The notes under the pieces: generated by a model
Told to the model about the DNA's origin: nothing
What the model saw: the letters and a program-made list of their open reading frames with translations, nothing else
Database searches by the model: none
Source of the DNA: CAIKBL01 sp050247235
GTDB lineage: Bacteria; Pseudomonadota; Gammaproteobacteria; Ga0077536
DNA length: 64,000 nucleotides
Direction of reading: 5' to 3'
Assembly: GCA_050247235.1 (NCBI GenBank)
Contig: JBFWUN010000007.1
Span: forward strand, 49,433-113,432
Program-made: the position numbers and the translations under genes
Shown: positions 39,399 through 47,929 of the stretch, piece after piece
Numbering within the stretch: position 1 is the stretch's first letter
How the letters are laid out: each line of letters starts with the position of its first letter

Positions 39399-41887
39399 CA
39401 CACCGTTCTCCGGTAAAGGCGGCTGGCGTTCCCCACCACCAGCAGCGAACTGGCCGCCATCAGGAATGCCGCGACCCATGGCGCCACCACCCCCGCCAGC
39501 GCGAGCGGCAGCGCGATCCCATTGTAGGCGAGCGCCCAGTTGAGATTCTGGCGCGCGATCCGATCGAGCCGGTGGGCAGTGTCGTGCGCGGTCACGAGGC
39601 CGGTCAACCCGGCGTCCAGCAGCACCATGTCGGCGTTGAGCTTCGCGTAGGCGCTCGCGGCGCCGAGGGTGATACCGACGTCCGCGCGCGCGAGGATCGG
39701 TGAATCATTGATGCCGTCGCCGACCGCCGCGACCCCGTGGCCGTCCGCCATCAGGGATTCGAGCCGCGCGAGTTTCGCCGCCGGGTCGCATTCCGCGTGT
39801 GCGTCTGCGATGCCGAGCGCCTGCGCGAGCGCCGCGACCGGCCGGTGCTGGTCGCCGCTGAGGATCGTCGGCGCGACGCCGTGCCTGACGAAATGATCGA
39901 CGACCGCCCGCGCCTCGGCGCGTGCATCGTCCACGAACGTCAGTCGCGCGACCGCGCGATCGTCGCGCGCGAGCCATGCAACCTTCAGCGCGGCCGGTGC
40001 CTCCGGCAGGTCTGCCGGCACTGTGATCCCTGCACGCTGGAGCCACGCGGCGGAACCCAGCCGGTAATGCCGGCCGTCGCACACGCCTTCGACCCCGCTG
40101 CCCACGTGCTGCGCGCGCCCGGTGATCTCCGGCAGCCCGGACGGGGCGGCAGCGGCGAGCGCGCGGGCCAGCGGATGCGCGCTGCCGTGTTCGAGCGCGC
40201 ATGCGATCGCGAGCCACTGCGCGCCGTCGAGGTCTCCCACGCCGTCAACCGGCGTGAGCGCGGCGAGCCGGACGTCGCCGGTGGTCAACGTGCCGGTCTT
40301 GTCGAACACGATGCGCCGCACGCGCGCGAAACGGGCCAGGGCATCGGGCTGCAGGACCAGGACGCCGTGCCGGAGCAGGTTCGCCATCGCCATGCTGACT
40401 GCCGTCGGGACCGCCAGCGCGAGTGCGCACGGGCAGGAGATGACCAGCACCACCAGGGTCGGGGCCAGCCACGGATCGCCGCGCCACAGTCCGTGCCACG
40501 CGGCCGTGATGCCCGCGAGCGCCAGCACGATCCAGATGAAGAGCGATGCCGCCGACTGCGCACGGGATAGCAGCGCGGGCTTCTTCGCGAGCGCTTCGCG
40601 GGCGAGTGCACCGATGCGCGCGAGCACCGTGTCGTGACCGAGCGCGGTGACCACGACATCCAGCGGGGAGTCCACATTCGTGCTGCCGCCGACCACGCGA
40701 TCGCCCGGACCCCGCCGCCGCGGCGTCGCTTCGCCCGTCAGCAGCCGCTCATCCAGCGCCGACGTGCCGGCCGCGACGGTGCCGTCGCAGGGTACCGTGG
40801 CGCCGGCGGCCACGCGGATCCGATCGCCCAGCGCGAGCGCATTCGACTGCACGCGCTGCACCGTCTCGCCGTCCGGCGTGGCGATCACGCGATCGACGAG
40901 CATCGGCTCCACGCGGGTCAGGTCGTCGAGGTAACTGCTGCTCCGCCGCCACGCACCCAGCTCAACCAGCCGCGACAGCAGCAGGAGGCTCACGAACATC
41001 GTCACGGAGTCGAAGTAGACGACGTCGCTGCCGTGCGCGAGCGCGAGCAGGCTGCCGCCGAAGCCGAGCGCGATCCCGAGCGTCACCGGCACGTCCATCG
41101 ATACCGAGCGCGTACGCAGCGCGCGCCAGGCGCCCCGGTAGAACGGCATCGCGCAGTAGGTGATCACCGGCACGCTGAACGCGGCGCACACCACGTTAAG
41201 CGCGCGAACGAGGCCGGTGCCGTCATCCACCGCGTCGAAATAGAGCCCGGCGGCGATCATCATCACCTGCATCGCGCACAGCATCGCCACGCCGAAGCGG
41301 CGCAGCTCGCGCCGGTATTCCTGTGTGAGTTCGGCGTGACGGGTGCCGGTGGCGAGTGGCGCCGCGTCGAAGCCGAGTTCACGCGCCGCGGTCACGATTG
41401 CACTGAACGTCGCCTCGCCCGGGCGCCACGTCACGCGGGCATGGCGGGTCGCGTAGTTCACTGCGCAGTCGAGCACGCCGGGCAGCCGGCCCAGGCGACG
41501 CTCGAGCAGCCACGCGCACGCTGCGCAGGACAGGCCCCCCAGGGTCAGCGTGGCGGTGCGCGCATCGGCGCTCGTGGTGCTCGCGTAACGTGGTGCGATT
41601 GCCGGATCGTCCAGCGCGGCGAGCATCTGCCGCACCTCGGGTGTGAGTGCCGCGGGCCCCGGGGCGGGCGCCGACCGCTCGCGATAGAACGCGTCAAGGC
41701 CGTGCGCGAGGATGGTCTCCGCCACCGCCTGGCAGCCGGCGCAGCACAGCGCACGCGGTGCGCCTTCGATCACGACGCGCCACGGCGCGTCGCGCGGCAC
41801 CGGCTCGCCGCAGTGGTAGCACGTACGCGCAGATATGGCCTGATCCACGTGGGGTAATACCGGGGAATCGAACGCGAGTTCCGTCAT
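39398..41887 (-). CDS. ccoI: copper-transporting P1B-type ATPase CcoI (FixI)
   Basis: An 829-residue pump. An N-terminal cysteine-rich module (TCYHCGEPVP, CCAGCQAVA) precedes an HMA domain (LSCAACAWLLERRL), eight membrane helices with the CPC motif (ISCPCALALAVPTAVSMA), the phosphorylation site FDKTGTLTTGD and the hinge GDGINDSPILA. This is the FixI/CopA2 subtype that delivers copper for cbb3 oxidase, not the detoxifying CopA. The start MTELAF at 41887 is preferred to an in-frame codon five residues upstream. It runs divergently from ccoN, with the FNR box in between. Confidence 0.94.
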   Translation of the reverse strand: MTELAFDSPVLPHVDQAISARTCYHCGEPVPRDAPWRVVIEGAPRALCCAGCQAVAETILAHGLDAFYRERSAPAPGPAALTPEVRQMLAALDDPAIAPRYASTTSADARTATLTLGGLSCAACAWLLERRLGRLPGVLDCAVNYATRHARVTWRPGEATFSAIVTAARELGFDAAPLATGTRHAELTQEYRRELRRFGVAMLCAMQVMMIAAGLYFDAVDDGTGLVRALNVVCAAFSVPVITYCAMPFYRGAWRALRTRSVSMDVPVTLGIALGFGGSLLALAHGSDVVYFDSVTMFVSLLLLSRLVELGAWRRSSSYLDDLTRVEPMLVDRVIATPDGETVQRVQSNALALGDRIRVAAGATVPCDGTVAAGTSALDERLLTGEATPRRRGPGDRVVGGSTNVDSPLDVVVTALGHDTVLARIGALAREALAKKPALLSRAQSAASLFIWIVLALAGITAAWHGLWRGDPWLAPTLVVLVISCPCALALAVPTAVSMAMANLLRHGVLVLQPDALARFARVRRIVFDKTGTLTTGDVRLAALTPVDGVGDLDGAQWLAIACALEHGSAHPLARALAAAAPSGLPEITGRAQHVGSGVEGVCDGRHYRLGSAAWLQRAGITVPADLPEAPAALKVAWLARDDRAVARLTFVDDARAEARAVVDHFVRHGVAPTILSGDQHRPVAALAQALGIADAHAECDPAAKLARLESLMADGHGVAAVGDGINDSPILARADVGITLGAASAYAKLNADMVLLDAGLTGLVTAHDTAHRLDRIARQNLNWALAYNGIALPLALAGVVAPWVAAFLMAASSLLVVGNASRLYRRTV

Positions 41888-41966
41888 GGGGAGCGGCCGC
41901 ACGCTACGCCGCGGAAGCGGGGAATGGAAGGTGCGGACAGCTTGCGTGGGACCCCGGCGGGATCTG

Positions 41967-42007
41967 TTGACTCAGATCAGGGAGCCCCTTCGCCGCACCG
42001 CGACAAT
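41967..42007 (+). promoter_or_regulatory. FNR-dependent promoter of the cco operon
   Basis: TTGAC-TCAG-ATCAG (41967-41980) matches the FNR consensus at eight of ten positions. A -10-like GACAAT sits at 42002-42007. The implied start near 42014 is about 41 bases from the box centre, the class II activator spacing. A long leader of ~148 bases precedes ccoN. Confidence 0.7.
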
Positions 42008-42161
42008 AACTCACGTGCGGGATTGTGGCGGTCGATGCAGTGGTTCACAGTCCGACAGCATCGGTGCGCGTGACGGAGCGGGGACTCGCACGCCATCGCA
42101 GGGATATCGACTCACGGCGCGGGCGCCACGGCCCGTCGCACGCTTCTTGGGGGCACTTGGG

Positions 42162-43586
42162 ATGAACGCGCAAGCGGAAACCTACAACTACCATGTCGTC
42201 CGACAGTTTGCCTGGATGACCATCATCTGGGGCCTGGTGGGCATGCTGGTCGGCGTCGTAATCGCGGCCCAGCTCTGCTGGCCGGAGCTCAACCTCGGGT
42301 TGCCCCGGCTGACGTTCGGTCGTCTGCGTCCGCTGCATACCAACGCGGTCATCTTTGCCTTCGGCGGCTGCGCGCTGTTCGCCACCTCGTACTTCGTCGT
42401 GCAACGGACCTGCCACGCGCGCCTCATCAGCGACAAGCTCGCGGCCTTCACGTTCTGGGGCTGGCAGCTGGTTATCGTCAGCGCCGCCATCACGTTGCCG
42501 CTCGGTATCACCACGTCCAAGGAATATGCCGAGCTCGAATGGCCGATCGACATCCTCATCGCGGTGGTGTGGGTGGTGTATGCCTACGTGTTCCTCGGCA
42601 CGGTGGTCAAGCGTCGCATCAAGCACATCTACGTGGCGAACTGGTTCTTCGCGGCGTTCATCATCACGGTCGCGATGCTGCATATCGTCAACAGCCTGGC
42701 GATGCCCGCGTCGTTCCTGAAGTCGTATTCCGTGTACGCGGGCGTGCAGGACGCGATGGTGCAGTGGTGGTACGGCCACAACGCGGTCGGTTTCTTCCTG
42801 ACCGCGGGCTTCCTCGGCATGATGTACTACTTCATCCCCAAGCAGGCCGAACGCCCGGTGTACTCCTACCGGCTGTCGGTGGTGCACTTCTGGGCGCTGG
42901 TGTTCACCTATATCTGGGCCGGTCCGCACCACCTGCACTACACCGCGCTGCCCAACTGGGCGCAGTCGCTCGGCATGGTGATGTCGGTGATCCTGCTGGC
43001 GCCGTCCTGGGGCGGCATGATCAACGGCATCATGACGCTCTCCGGCGCCTGGCATAAGCTGCGGACGGACCCGGTGCTGCGTTTCCTGATCGTGTCCGTG
43101 TCGTTCTACGGCATGTCCACGTTCGAAGGGCCGATGATGTCGATCAAGACCGTCAACGCGCTCTCCCATTACACCGACTGGACCATCGGCCACGTGCACT
43201 CCGGCGCGCTCGGCTGGGTCGCGTTCGTCACCTATGGCTGCATGTACTACCTGATCCCGCGTCTGTACGGACGCAAGCTGTACAGCCTGGGTCTCGTGGA
43301 GGTGCATTTCTGGACGTCCACGCTCGGTATCGTGCTGTACATCACGTCGATGTGGGTGGCCGGCATCATGCAGGGCCTGATGTGGCGGGCAACGAACGAC
43401 GACGGCACCCTGACCTACGCGTTCATCGAAACGGTGGCCGCGATGCATCCTTTCTACGTCATCCGGCTGCTGGGTGGTGTGCTGTTCATTACCGGCTCGC
43501 TCGTGATGGTCTACAACCTCGTCAAGACCGTGGCCGGCGCACGCGCCGAAGCGGCACCCATCCCGGTGCCGGCGGCCGCGCATTGA
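42162..43586 (+). CDS. ccoN: cbb3-type cytochrome c oxidase subunit I
   Basis: A 474-residue, 12-helix heme-copper oxidase core, the usual CcoN length. Heme and CuB histidines appear in the expected motifs (LHTNAVIFAFGG for the low-spin heme; WWYGHNAVGFFLT, GPHHLHYTA and IGHVHSGALGW for the binuclear centre). It reduces oxygen with very high affinity. ATG at 42162 follows a GGGGGCACTTGGG stretch; the frame runs 92 codons further up, across the FNR promoter, and that part is not conserved. First gene of ccoNOQP. Confidence 0.97.
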   Translation: MNAQAETYNYHVVRQFAWMTIIWGLVGMLVGVVIAAQLCWPELNLGLPRLTFGRLRPLHTNAVIFAFGGCALFATSYFVVQRTCHARLISDKLAAFTFWGWQLVIVSAAITLPLGITTSKEYAELEWPIDILIAVVWVVYAYVFLGTVVKRRIKHIYVANWFFAAFIITVAMLHIVNSLAMPASFLKSYSVYAGVQDAMVQWWYGHNAVGFFLTAGFLGMMYYFIPKQAERPVYSYRLSVVHFWALVFTYIWAGPHHLHYTALPNWAQSLGMVMSVILLAPSWGGMINGIMTLSGAWHKLRTDPVLRFLIVSVSFYGMSTFEGPMMSIKTVNALSHYTDWTIGHVHSGALGWVAFVTYGCMYYLIPRLYGRKLYSLGLVEVHFWTSTLGIVLYITSMWVAGIMQGLMWRATNDDGTLTYAFIETVAAMHPFYVIRLLGGVLFITGSLVMVYNLVKTVAGARAEAAPIPVPAAAH

Positions 43587-43621
43587 TGCGCACGAACCAG
43601 TAAGGATTGATGGGGGATTCC

Positions 43622-44236
43622 ATGGCGATTTTCCACGACAAGATTGAACAGAACCTCGGCCTGATGCTGATCCTCATCGTGCTGGTGATCAGCGTGGGCG
43701 GACTCGTGCAGATCACGCCGCTGTTCTTCATGCACTCCACGACGGAGCCGGTGCAGGGACTGAAACCGAACGACGCGCTGCAGCTGAACGGGCGCGACGT
43801 CTACGTGCGCGAAGGCTGCTACGTGTGCCACTCGCAGATGATCCGGCCGTTCCGCGCCGAGACCGAGCGCTACGGCCACTACTCGGTGGCCGGTGAGTTC
43901 GTCTACGACCATCCGTTCCAGTGGGGTTCCAAGCGCACGGGGCCCGATCTCGCGCGGGTGGGCGGACGCTACAGCGACGAGTGGCACCGCATCCACCTGG
44001 AGAATCCGCGGGACGTGGTGCCGGAATCGATCATGCCGGCCTATCCCTGGCTGGCCTCGGCGACGCTGGACGCGGCGTCCACGCAGGCGCGGATGCGCGC
44101 GTTGCGCAAGGTGGGCGTGCCGTACACGGATGAGGAAGTCGAGGCCGCGCCCGCACGCGTGAACGGCAAGACGGAGATGGACGCGCTCATCGCGTATCTC
44201 CAGAGCCTTGGCACCGCAGTGAAGTTCAAGCAATGA
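43622..44236 (+). CDS. ccoO: cbb3-type oxidase subunit II, mono-heme
   Basis: A 204-residue membrane-anchored c-type cytochrome. One N-terminal helix (LGLMLILIVLVISVGGLVQI) precedes the heme motif CYVCH in YVREGCYVCHSQMIRP, with the axial methionine in PESIMPAYPWL. It passes electrons from CcoP to CcoN. ATG at 43622 is four codons after an in-frame ATG at 43610 (with a TTG at 43607); GGGGGA before 43622 favours the shorter form. Its stop overlaps ccoQ. Confidence 0.96.
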   Translation: MAIFHDKIEQNLGLMLILIVLVISVGGLVQITPLFFMHSTTEPVQGLKPNDALQLNGRDVYVREGCYVCHSQMIRPFRAETERYGHYSVAGEFVYDHPFQWGSKRTGPDLARVGGRYSDEWHRIHLENPRDVVPESIMPAYPWLASATLDAASTQARMRALRKVGVPYTDEEVEAAPARVNGKTEMDALIAYLQSLGTAVKFKQ

Positions 44237-44430
44237 ACGCCATCATCAGCGTGCTGTTCTCCGCCTGGACCGTGGTCGTGTGCATCGTGTTCCTCGGGGT
44301 GGTGCTGTGGGCCTACAGCAGCCGGCGAAACGATGAGTTCGCGGCCGCGGCCCGCCTGCCGCTGGACGCGGACGACGAGGACCCGCGTATCCCGGGAACG
44401 TATCGATCCAATTTGAAGGAGCAGGTGTGA
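44233..44430 (+). CDS. ccoQ: cbb3 oxidase small subunit CcoQ (FixQ)
   Basis: A 65-residue single-helix protein (VLFSAWTVVVCIVFLGVVLW) with the YSSRRNDEF-type cytoplasmic start after the helix, typical of CcoQ. It stabilises the oxidase. ATG overlaps the ccoO stop (ATGA), and its own stop overlaps the ccoP start. Confidence 0.93.
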   Translation: MNAIISVLFSAWTVVVCIVFLGVVLWAYSSRRNDEFAAAARLPLDADDEDPRIPGTYRSNLKEQV

Positions 44431-45359
44431 TGGCCGATTTCGTCAGCCCGGCCTGGAGCTGGTTCATCATCGTCACCACCCTGGTGAGCGTGGCCGCGTT
44501 GTTCTTCCTCAACGCCTGGCTGTCGGCTCGCCGGCCGGCGGGTGCGGACCCGGAGGAAACGTCGGGCCACGTGTGGGACGAAGATCTCGAGGAATACAAC
44601 AACCCGCTGCCGCGCTGGTGGTTGAATCTCTTCTACATCACGCTCGTGTGGGGCGTGCTGTACCTGGTGGCGTACCCGGGGCTCGGGGCGATCAAGGGCT
44701 TCCTCGGCTGGTCGCAGGAAGCGCAGTACGATGCCGAGATGGCTGCGGCGGAAGACAAGTACGCGCCGCTGTACAAGCGTTTCCTGGACACGGACCTCGC
44801 GGCGCTCGCGAAGGATCCGCAGGCGACGGTCGTGGGCGGGCGCCTGTTCAACAACCACTGTTCCACCTGTCACGGGTCCGATGCCCGCGGCGCCCGCGGT
44901 TTTCCGAACCTGCGCGACGGCGACTGGCTGTACGGCGGGACACCGGAGGCGGTGAAAACCACGATTCTCACGGGACGCCAAGGCGTGATGCCGCCGTGGG
45001 GCGCGATCATTCCGCCGGACGGACAGAAGGACGTCGTCGCCTATGTCGAGCGCCTGTCGGGACGGCAGGTCGACGCCGCCGCGGCGGAGCGCGGCGCGGC
45101 GGTATACCAGGCGAACTGCATTGCGTGTCACGGGCCGGACGGCAAGGGCAACCCGATGCTTGGCGCGCCCAACCTGACCGATGACATCTGGCTCTACGGC
45201 GGCAGCACCGAGAAGATCGCGGAGTCCGTGGCCAAGGGCCGCATGGGCCAGATGCCCGCGCATGGTGAGCTCCTCGGCGAAGGGAAAGTGCACGTGCTCG
45301 CCGCGTACGTCCTGAGCCTGCAGGGAGACGCTGGCTCGCCCGCGCCCGCTGCGCAGTGA
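44430..45359 (+). CDS. ccoP: cbb3-type oxidase subunit III, di-heme
   Basis: A 309-residue membrane cytochrome c. An N-terminal helix pair with HVWDEDLEEYNNPLPRWW between them is the CcoP hallmark. Two heme c sites follow, CSTCH (NNHCSTCHGSDARG) and CIACH (QANCIACHGPDGKG), with methionines in VMPPWG and GQMPAHGE. It takes electrons from the bc1 complex or soluble cytochromes. ATG at 44430 directly follows an in-frame GTG. Confidence 0.96.
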   Translation: MADFVSPAWSWFIIVTTLVSVAALFFLNAWLSARRPAGADPEETSGHVWDEDLEEYNNPLPRWWLNLFYITLVWGVLYLVAYPGLGAIKGFLGWSQEAQYDAEMAAAEDKYAPLYKRFLDTDLAALAKDPQATVVGGRLFNNHCSTCHGSDARGARGFPNLRDGDWLYGGTPEAVKTTILTGRQGVMPPWGAIIPPDGQKDVVAYVERLSGRQVDAAAAERGAAVYQANCIACHGPDGKGNPMLGAPNLTDDIWLYGGSTEKIAESVAKGRMGQMPAHGELLGEGKVHVLAAYVLSLQGDAGSPAPAAQ

Positions 45360-45472
45360 CCGGCGGGGTACGCACGCCGTCGTGACCGCGAGGATCCCGA
45401 CGGCCCGCCCCGAAACGGCGACCGGACGCGCGGGGGCGCCGGGCTTCGACCACCCATCCAGGGAGAGACCTC

Positions 45473-45775
45473 ATGCCGATGCTCGCCCAGACGCGCTGGA
45501 TACCGCCGCCGCAACGGGTTGCCGCGGTACTGTGGATCACGTTCCTGATGGCGGCGGCCGCGACCGGGGTGTTCTTCTCGATGATCGATCCGGAAGACCT
45601 GCGCCCCTGCGTGCCATTCCCGGAGGTCAGCCGGATGGCGGCCTACACGGTGGGGTTCTTCATGTTCTGGGCGCTGACCGGGGTCACCGCGCTGCTCGCG
45701 GTGGCATTCGTGTACCCGCCGGCGCCCGAGTCTTCCGCGGCTCGCCAGCTCGCAGACCAGCTGCGTGACACGTGA
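45473..45775 (+). CDS. small two-helix membrane protein in the cco operon
   Basis: A 100-residue protein with two predicted membrane helices (VAAVLWITFLMAAAATGVFF and AAYTVGFFMFWALTGVTALL). One cysteine lies between them (DLRPCVPFPE). It follows ccoP by 113 bases with a GGGAGAGACC ribosome site and keeps the operon's base use. I do not recognise a named family. Its place between ccoP and ccoG suggests an oxidase assembly or accessory role. Confidence 0.7.
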   Translation: MPMLAQTRWIPPPQRVAAVLWITFLMAAAATGVFFSMIDPEDLRPCVPFPEVSRMAAYTVGFFMFWALTGVTALLAVAFVYPPAPESSAARQLADQLRDT

Positions 45776-45782
45776 GTTGCCG

Positions 45783-45977
45783 ATGCCCGAACCCGAGATC
45801 CCCGCACGAGCGCCGCGCCCGCGGCGGCGCAAGCGACGCCCCCCCCGCCTGACGCGCGACGCGGACGCGCCCGTGCTGGGGTGCGACGGACTGCAGCAGC
45901 TGCCGCCCGCTGAACGCAACGACGTGCCGGACGCGGCGCGTGACGGGCCGGGGCACATGCTGCCGATGGAATCCTGA
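45783..45977 (+). CDS. possible small basic protein, unrecognised
   Basis: A 64-codon frame, proline- and arginine-rich (PRPRRRKRRPPRLTRD) with one cysteine and no helix or family match. It starts seven bases after the previous stop and ends 17 bases before ccoG, so it fits the operon. High-GC DNA easily gives such frames by chance. Treat as doubtful. Confidence 0.3.
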   Translation: MPEPEIPARAPRPRRRKRRPPRLTRDADAPVLGCDGLQQLPPAERNDVPDAARDGPGHMLPMES

Positions 45978-45994
45978 GCTTCCCGATACCTTCC

Positions 45995-47407
45995 ATGAAT
46001 CGACCCCAACGCATGTCCACCCAGATACCCCCCACTCCCGACGCCGTCCAGCAGGAGCTGTACGCCAAGCGCGAGAAGATCTACCCCCGTGAAGTCCACG
46101 GGCTGTTCGCCTCGGCACGCGTGACGGCCGCGGTTGCCCTGCTCGGCATCTTCTACGTGATGCCGTGGCTGAGCTGGGACGGCCGGCAGGCCGTGCTGCT
46201 CGATCTGCCGGCGCGCAAGTTCCACGTGCTCGGCCTGACGTTCTGGCCGCAGGACTTCCTGTTCCTGACGTTCCTGCTGATGCTCGCGGCATTCAGCCTG
46301 TTCTTCTTCACGGCGCTCGCCGGCAGATTGTGGTGCGGCTACGCATGTCCGCAGACCGTCTGGACCGAATCCTTCCTGTGGATTGAACGGATGGTCGAAG
46401 GCACGCGGCAACAGCAGATGAAACTCGACCGCGGCCCGTGGAACGCGCGGAAGCTCCGCCTGAAGCTCACCAAGCACGCGATCTGGATCGTGTTCGCCGC
46501 GTTCACCGGGTTCACATTTGTCGCGTACTTCACGCCGGCGCGCGAACTGCTCGCCAAGCTGATCGCGTTCGACATGGGTCCGTGGGAGACCTTCTGGGTG
46601 GGCTTCTACGGCTTCGCCACCTACGGCAATGCCGGCTGGCTGCGTGAACAGGTGTGCATGTACATGTGCCCGTACGCGCGCTTCCAGAGCGCGATGTTCG
46701 ATCGCGACACGCTGATCATCTCTTACGACGAGAAGCGCGGTGAACCGCGCGGATCGCGTCCCTCAGGGGCGGATCCGAAGTCCCTGAACCTCGGTTCCTG
46801 CGTGAACTGCACGCTGTGCGTGCAGGTCTGTCCTACCGGCATCGACATCCGCAAGGGCCTGCAGTACGAATGCATCGGCTGCGCCGCGTGCGTGGACGTG
46901 TGCGACCAGGTCATGGACAAGATGAACTACCCGCGCGGGCTGATCCGCTACACCACGCAGCGCGCACTCGACGGCGGGCACACCAAGGTGCTGCGCCCGC
47001 GCATCCTGATCTACGCCACCATCCTGTGCAGCCTTACCGTGCTGTTCGGCTTCCGGCTCGCGGCGCGCGAGCCGCTCGGGCTCGACGTGCTGCACGATCG
47101 CAACCAGCTCTACCGCGAGACCGAGGGCCTGATCGAGAATGTCTACAACCTCAAGATCATCAACAAGCGCGACCACGCGCAGCGTTACACCCTGACGGCG
47201 CGTGGCCTCGAGGGACTCGAACTTCGTCTCGACGTGCCGGAGATCGTGGTCCCCGAAGGCGGCGTGCTGAATCTGCCGGCGCGACTGCTCGCGCGCGAGT
47301 CGGTGCTTCCCGCCCGCAGTTCCCCGATCTCGTTCACGCTCGCGCTCGCCGATGATCCCGCGACCGCGGTGACCACCGACGCCGTCTTCCTGGGACCCCA
47401 GCCATGA
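45995..47407 (+). CDS. ccoG: cbb3 oxidase accessory protein CcoG (RdxA/FixG)
   Basis: A 470-residue membrane polyferredoxin with about five helices. Conserved cysteines are seen in WCGYACPQTVWTE and MYMCPYARFQSAM, then two [4Fe-4S] motifs: CVNCTLCVQVCPTG and CIGCAACVDVCDQ. A C-terminal immunoglobulin-like domain follows. CcoG is reported to reduce copper for oxidase assembly. An in-frame ATG at 46013 (MSTQIPP) is an alternative start. Its stop overlaps fixH by four bases. Confidence 0.95.
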   Translation: MNRPQRMSTQIPPTPDAVQQELYAKREKIYPREVHGLFASARVTAAVALLGIFYVMPWLSWDGRQAVLLDLPARKFHVLGLTFWPQDFLFLTFLLMLAAFSLFFFTALAGRLWCGYACPQTVWTESFLWIERMVEGTRQQQMKLDRGPWNARKLRLKLTKHAIWIVFAAFTGFTFVAYFTPARELLAKLIAFDMGPWETFWVGFYGFATYGNAGWLREQVCMYMCPYARFQSAMFDRDTLIISYDEKRGEPRGSRPSGADPKSLNLGSCVNCTLCVQVCPTGIDIRKGLQYECIGCAACVDVCDQVMDKMNYPRGLIRYTTQRALDGGHTKVLRPRILIYATILCSLTVLFGFRLAAREPLGLDVLHDRNQLYRETEGLIENVYNLKIINKRDHAQRYTLTARGLEGLELRLDVPEIVVPEGGVLNLPARLLARESVLPARSSPISFTLALADDPATAVTTDAVFLGPQP

Positions 47408-47907
47408 GCATCACCTCGATGACCACCGAACAACCCGATTCCGGCGCGCCGCGCTGGTACCGCGATCCCTTCCGCTGGCTGGTGGTCGGCCCGCCGCTCG
47501 CGGCCGTGCTCGCCGGCGGTGTCACGCTGTGGCTCGCGATCGATTCCTACGACGGGCTCGTCGTCGACGACTATTACAAGCGGGGGCTCGAGATCAACCA
47601 GGTGCTGGCGCGCGACGAGCGCGCGGCGGCGCTCGCACTCGCGGCCACCGTGGACTGGAAGGCGGCGCCCGGCGGCGAAGGGACGCTGCGGGTGCGCTGG
47701 CAGGGAGGAGACACGGCGGTGGCGCCACCATCGCTCGACCTCAAGCTGATCTACGCGACGCGCGCGGGATTCGACCGGGATGTGCGCGCGGTGCGCGTCG
47801 ACGCCCACCATTACGCGGCACGCATGCCGGCACTGCGCACCGGTGAGTGGCATGTCCACATCGCGGCCGACGACTGGCGGCTGACCGAAACGATGTGGGT
47901 GCCCTGA
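47404..47907 (+). CDS. fixH: FixH family protein
   Basis: A 167-residue protein with one N-terminal helix (WLVVGPPLAAVLAGGVTLWLA) followed by DSYDGLVVDDYYKRGLEINQ, the FixH signature, and a beta-rich periplasmic domain. FixH/CcoH associates with cbb3 oxidase during assembly. It is the last gene of the operon, coupled to ccoG by ATGA, and convergent with the PEP-CTERM gene 22 bases on. Confidence 0.92.
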   Translation: MSITSMTTEQPDSGAPRWYRDPFRWLVVGPPLAAVLAGGVTLWLAIDSYDGLVVDDYYKRGLEINQVLARDERAAALALAATVDWKAAPGGEGTLRVRWQGGDTAVAPPSLDLKLIYATRAGFDRDVRAVRVDAHHYAARMPALRTGEWHVHIAADDWRLTETMWVP

Positions 47908-47929
47908 GTCGCGGGCCCGGGAGGGTGGT

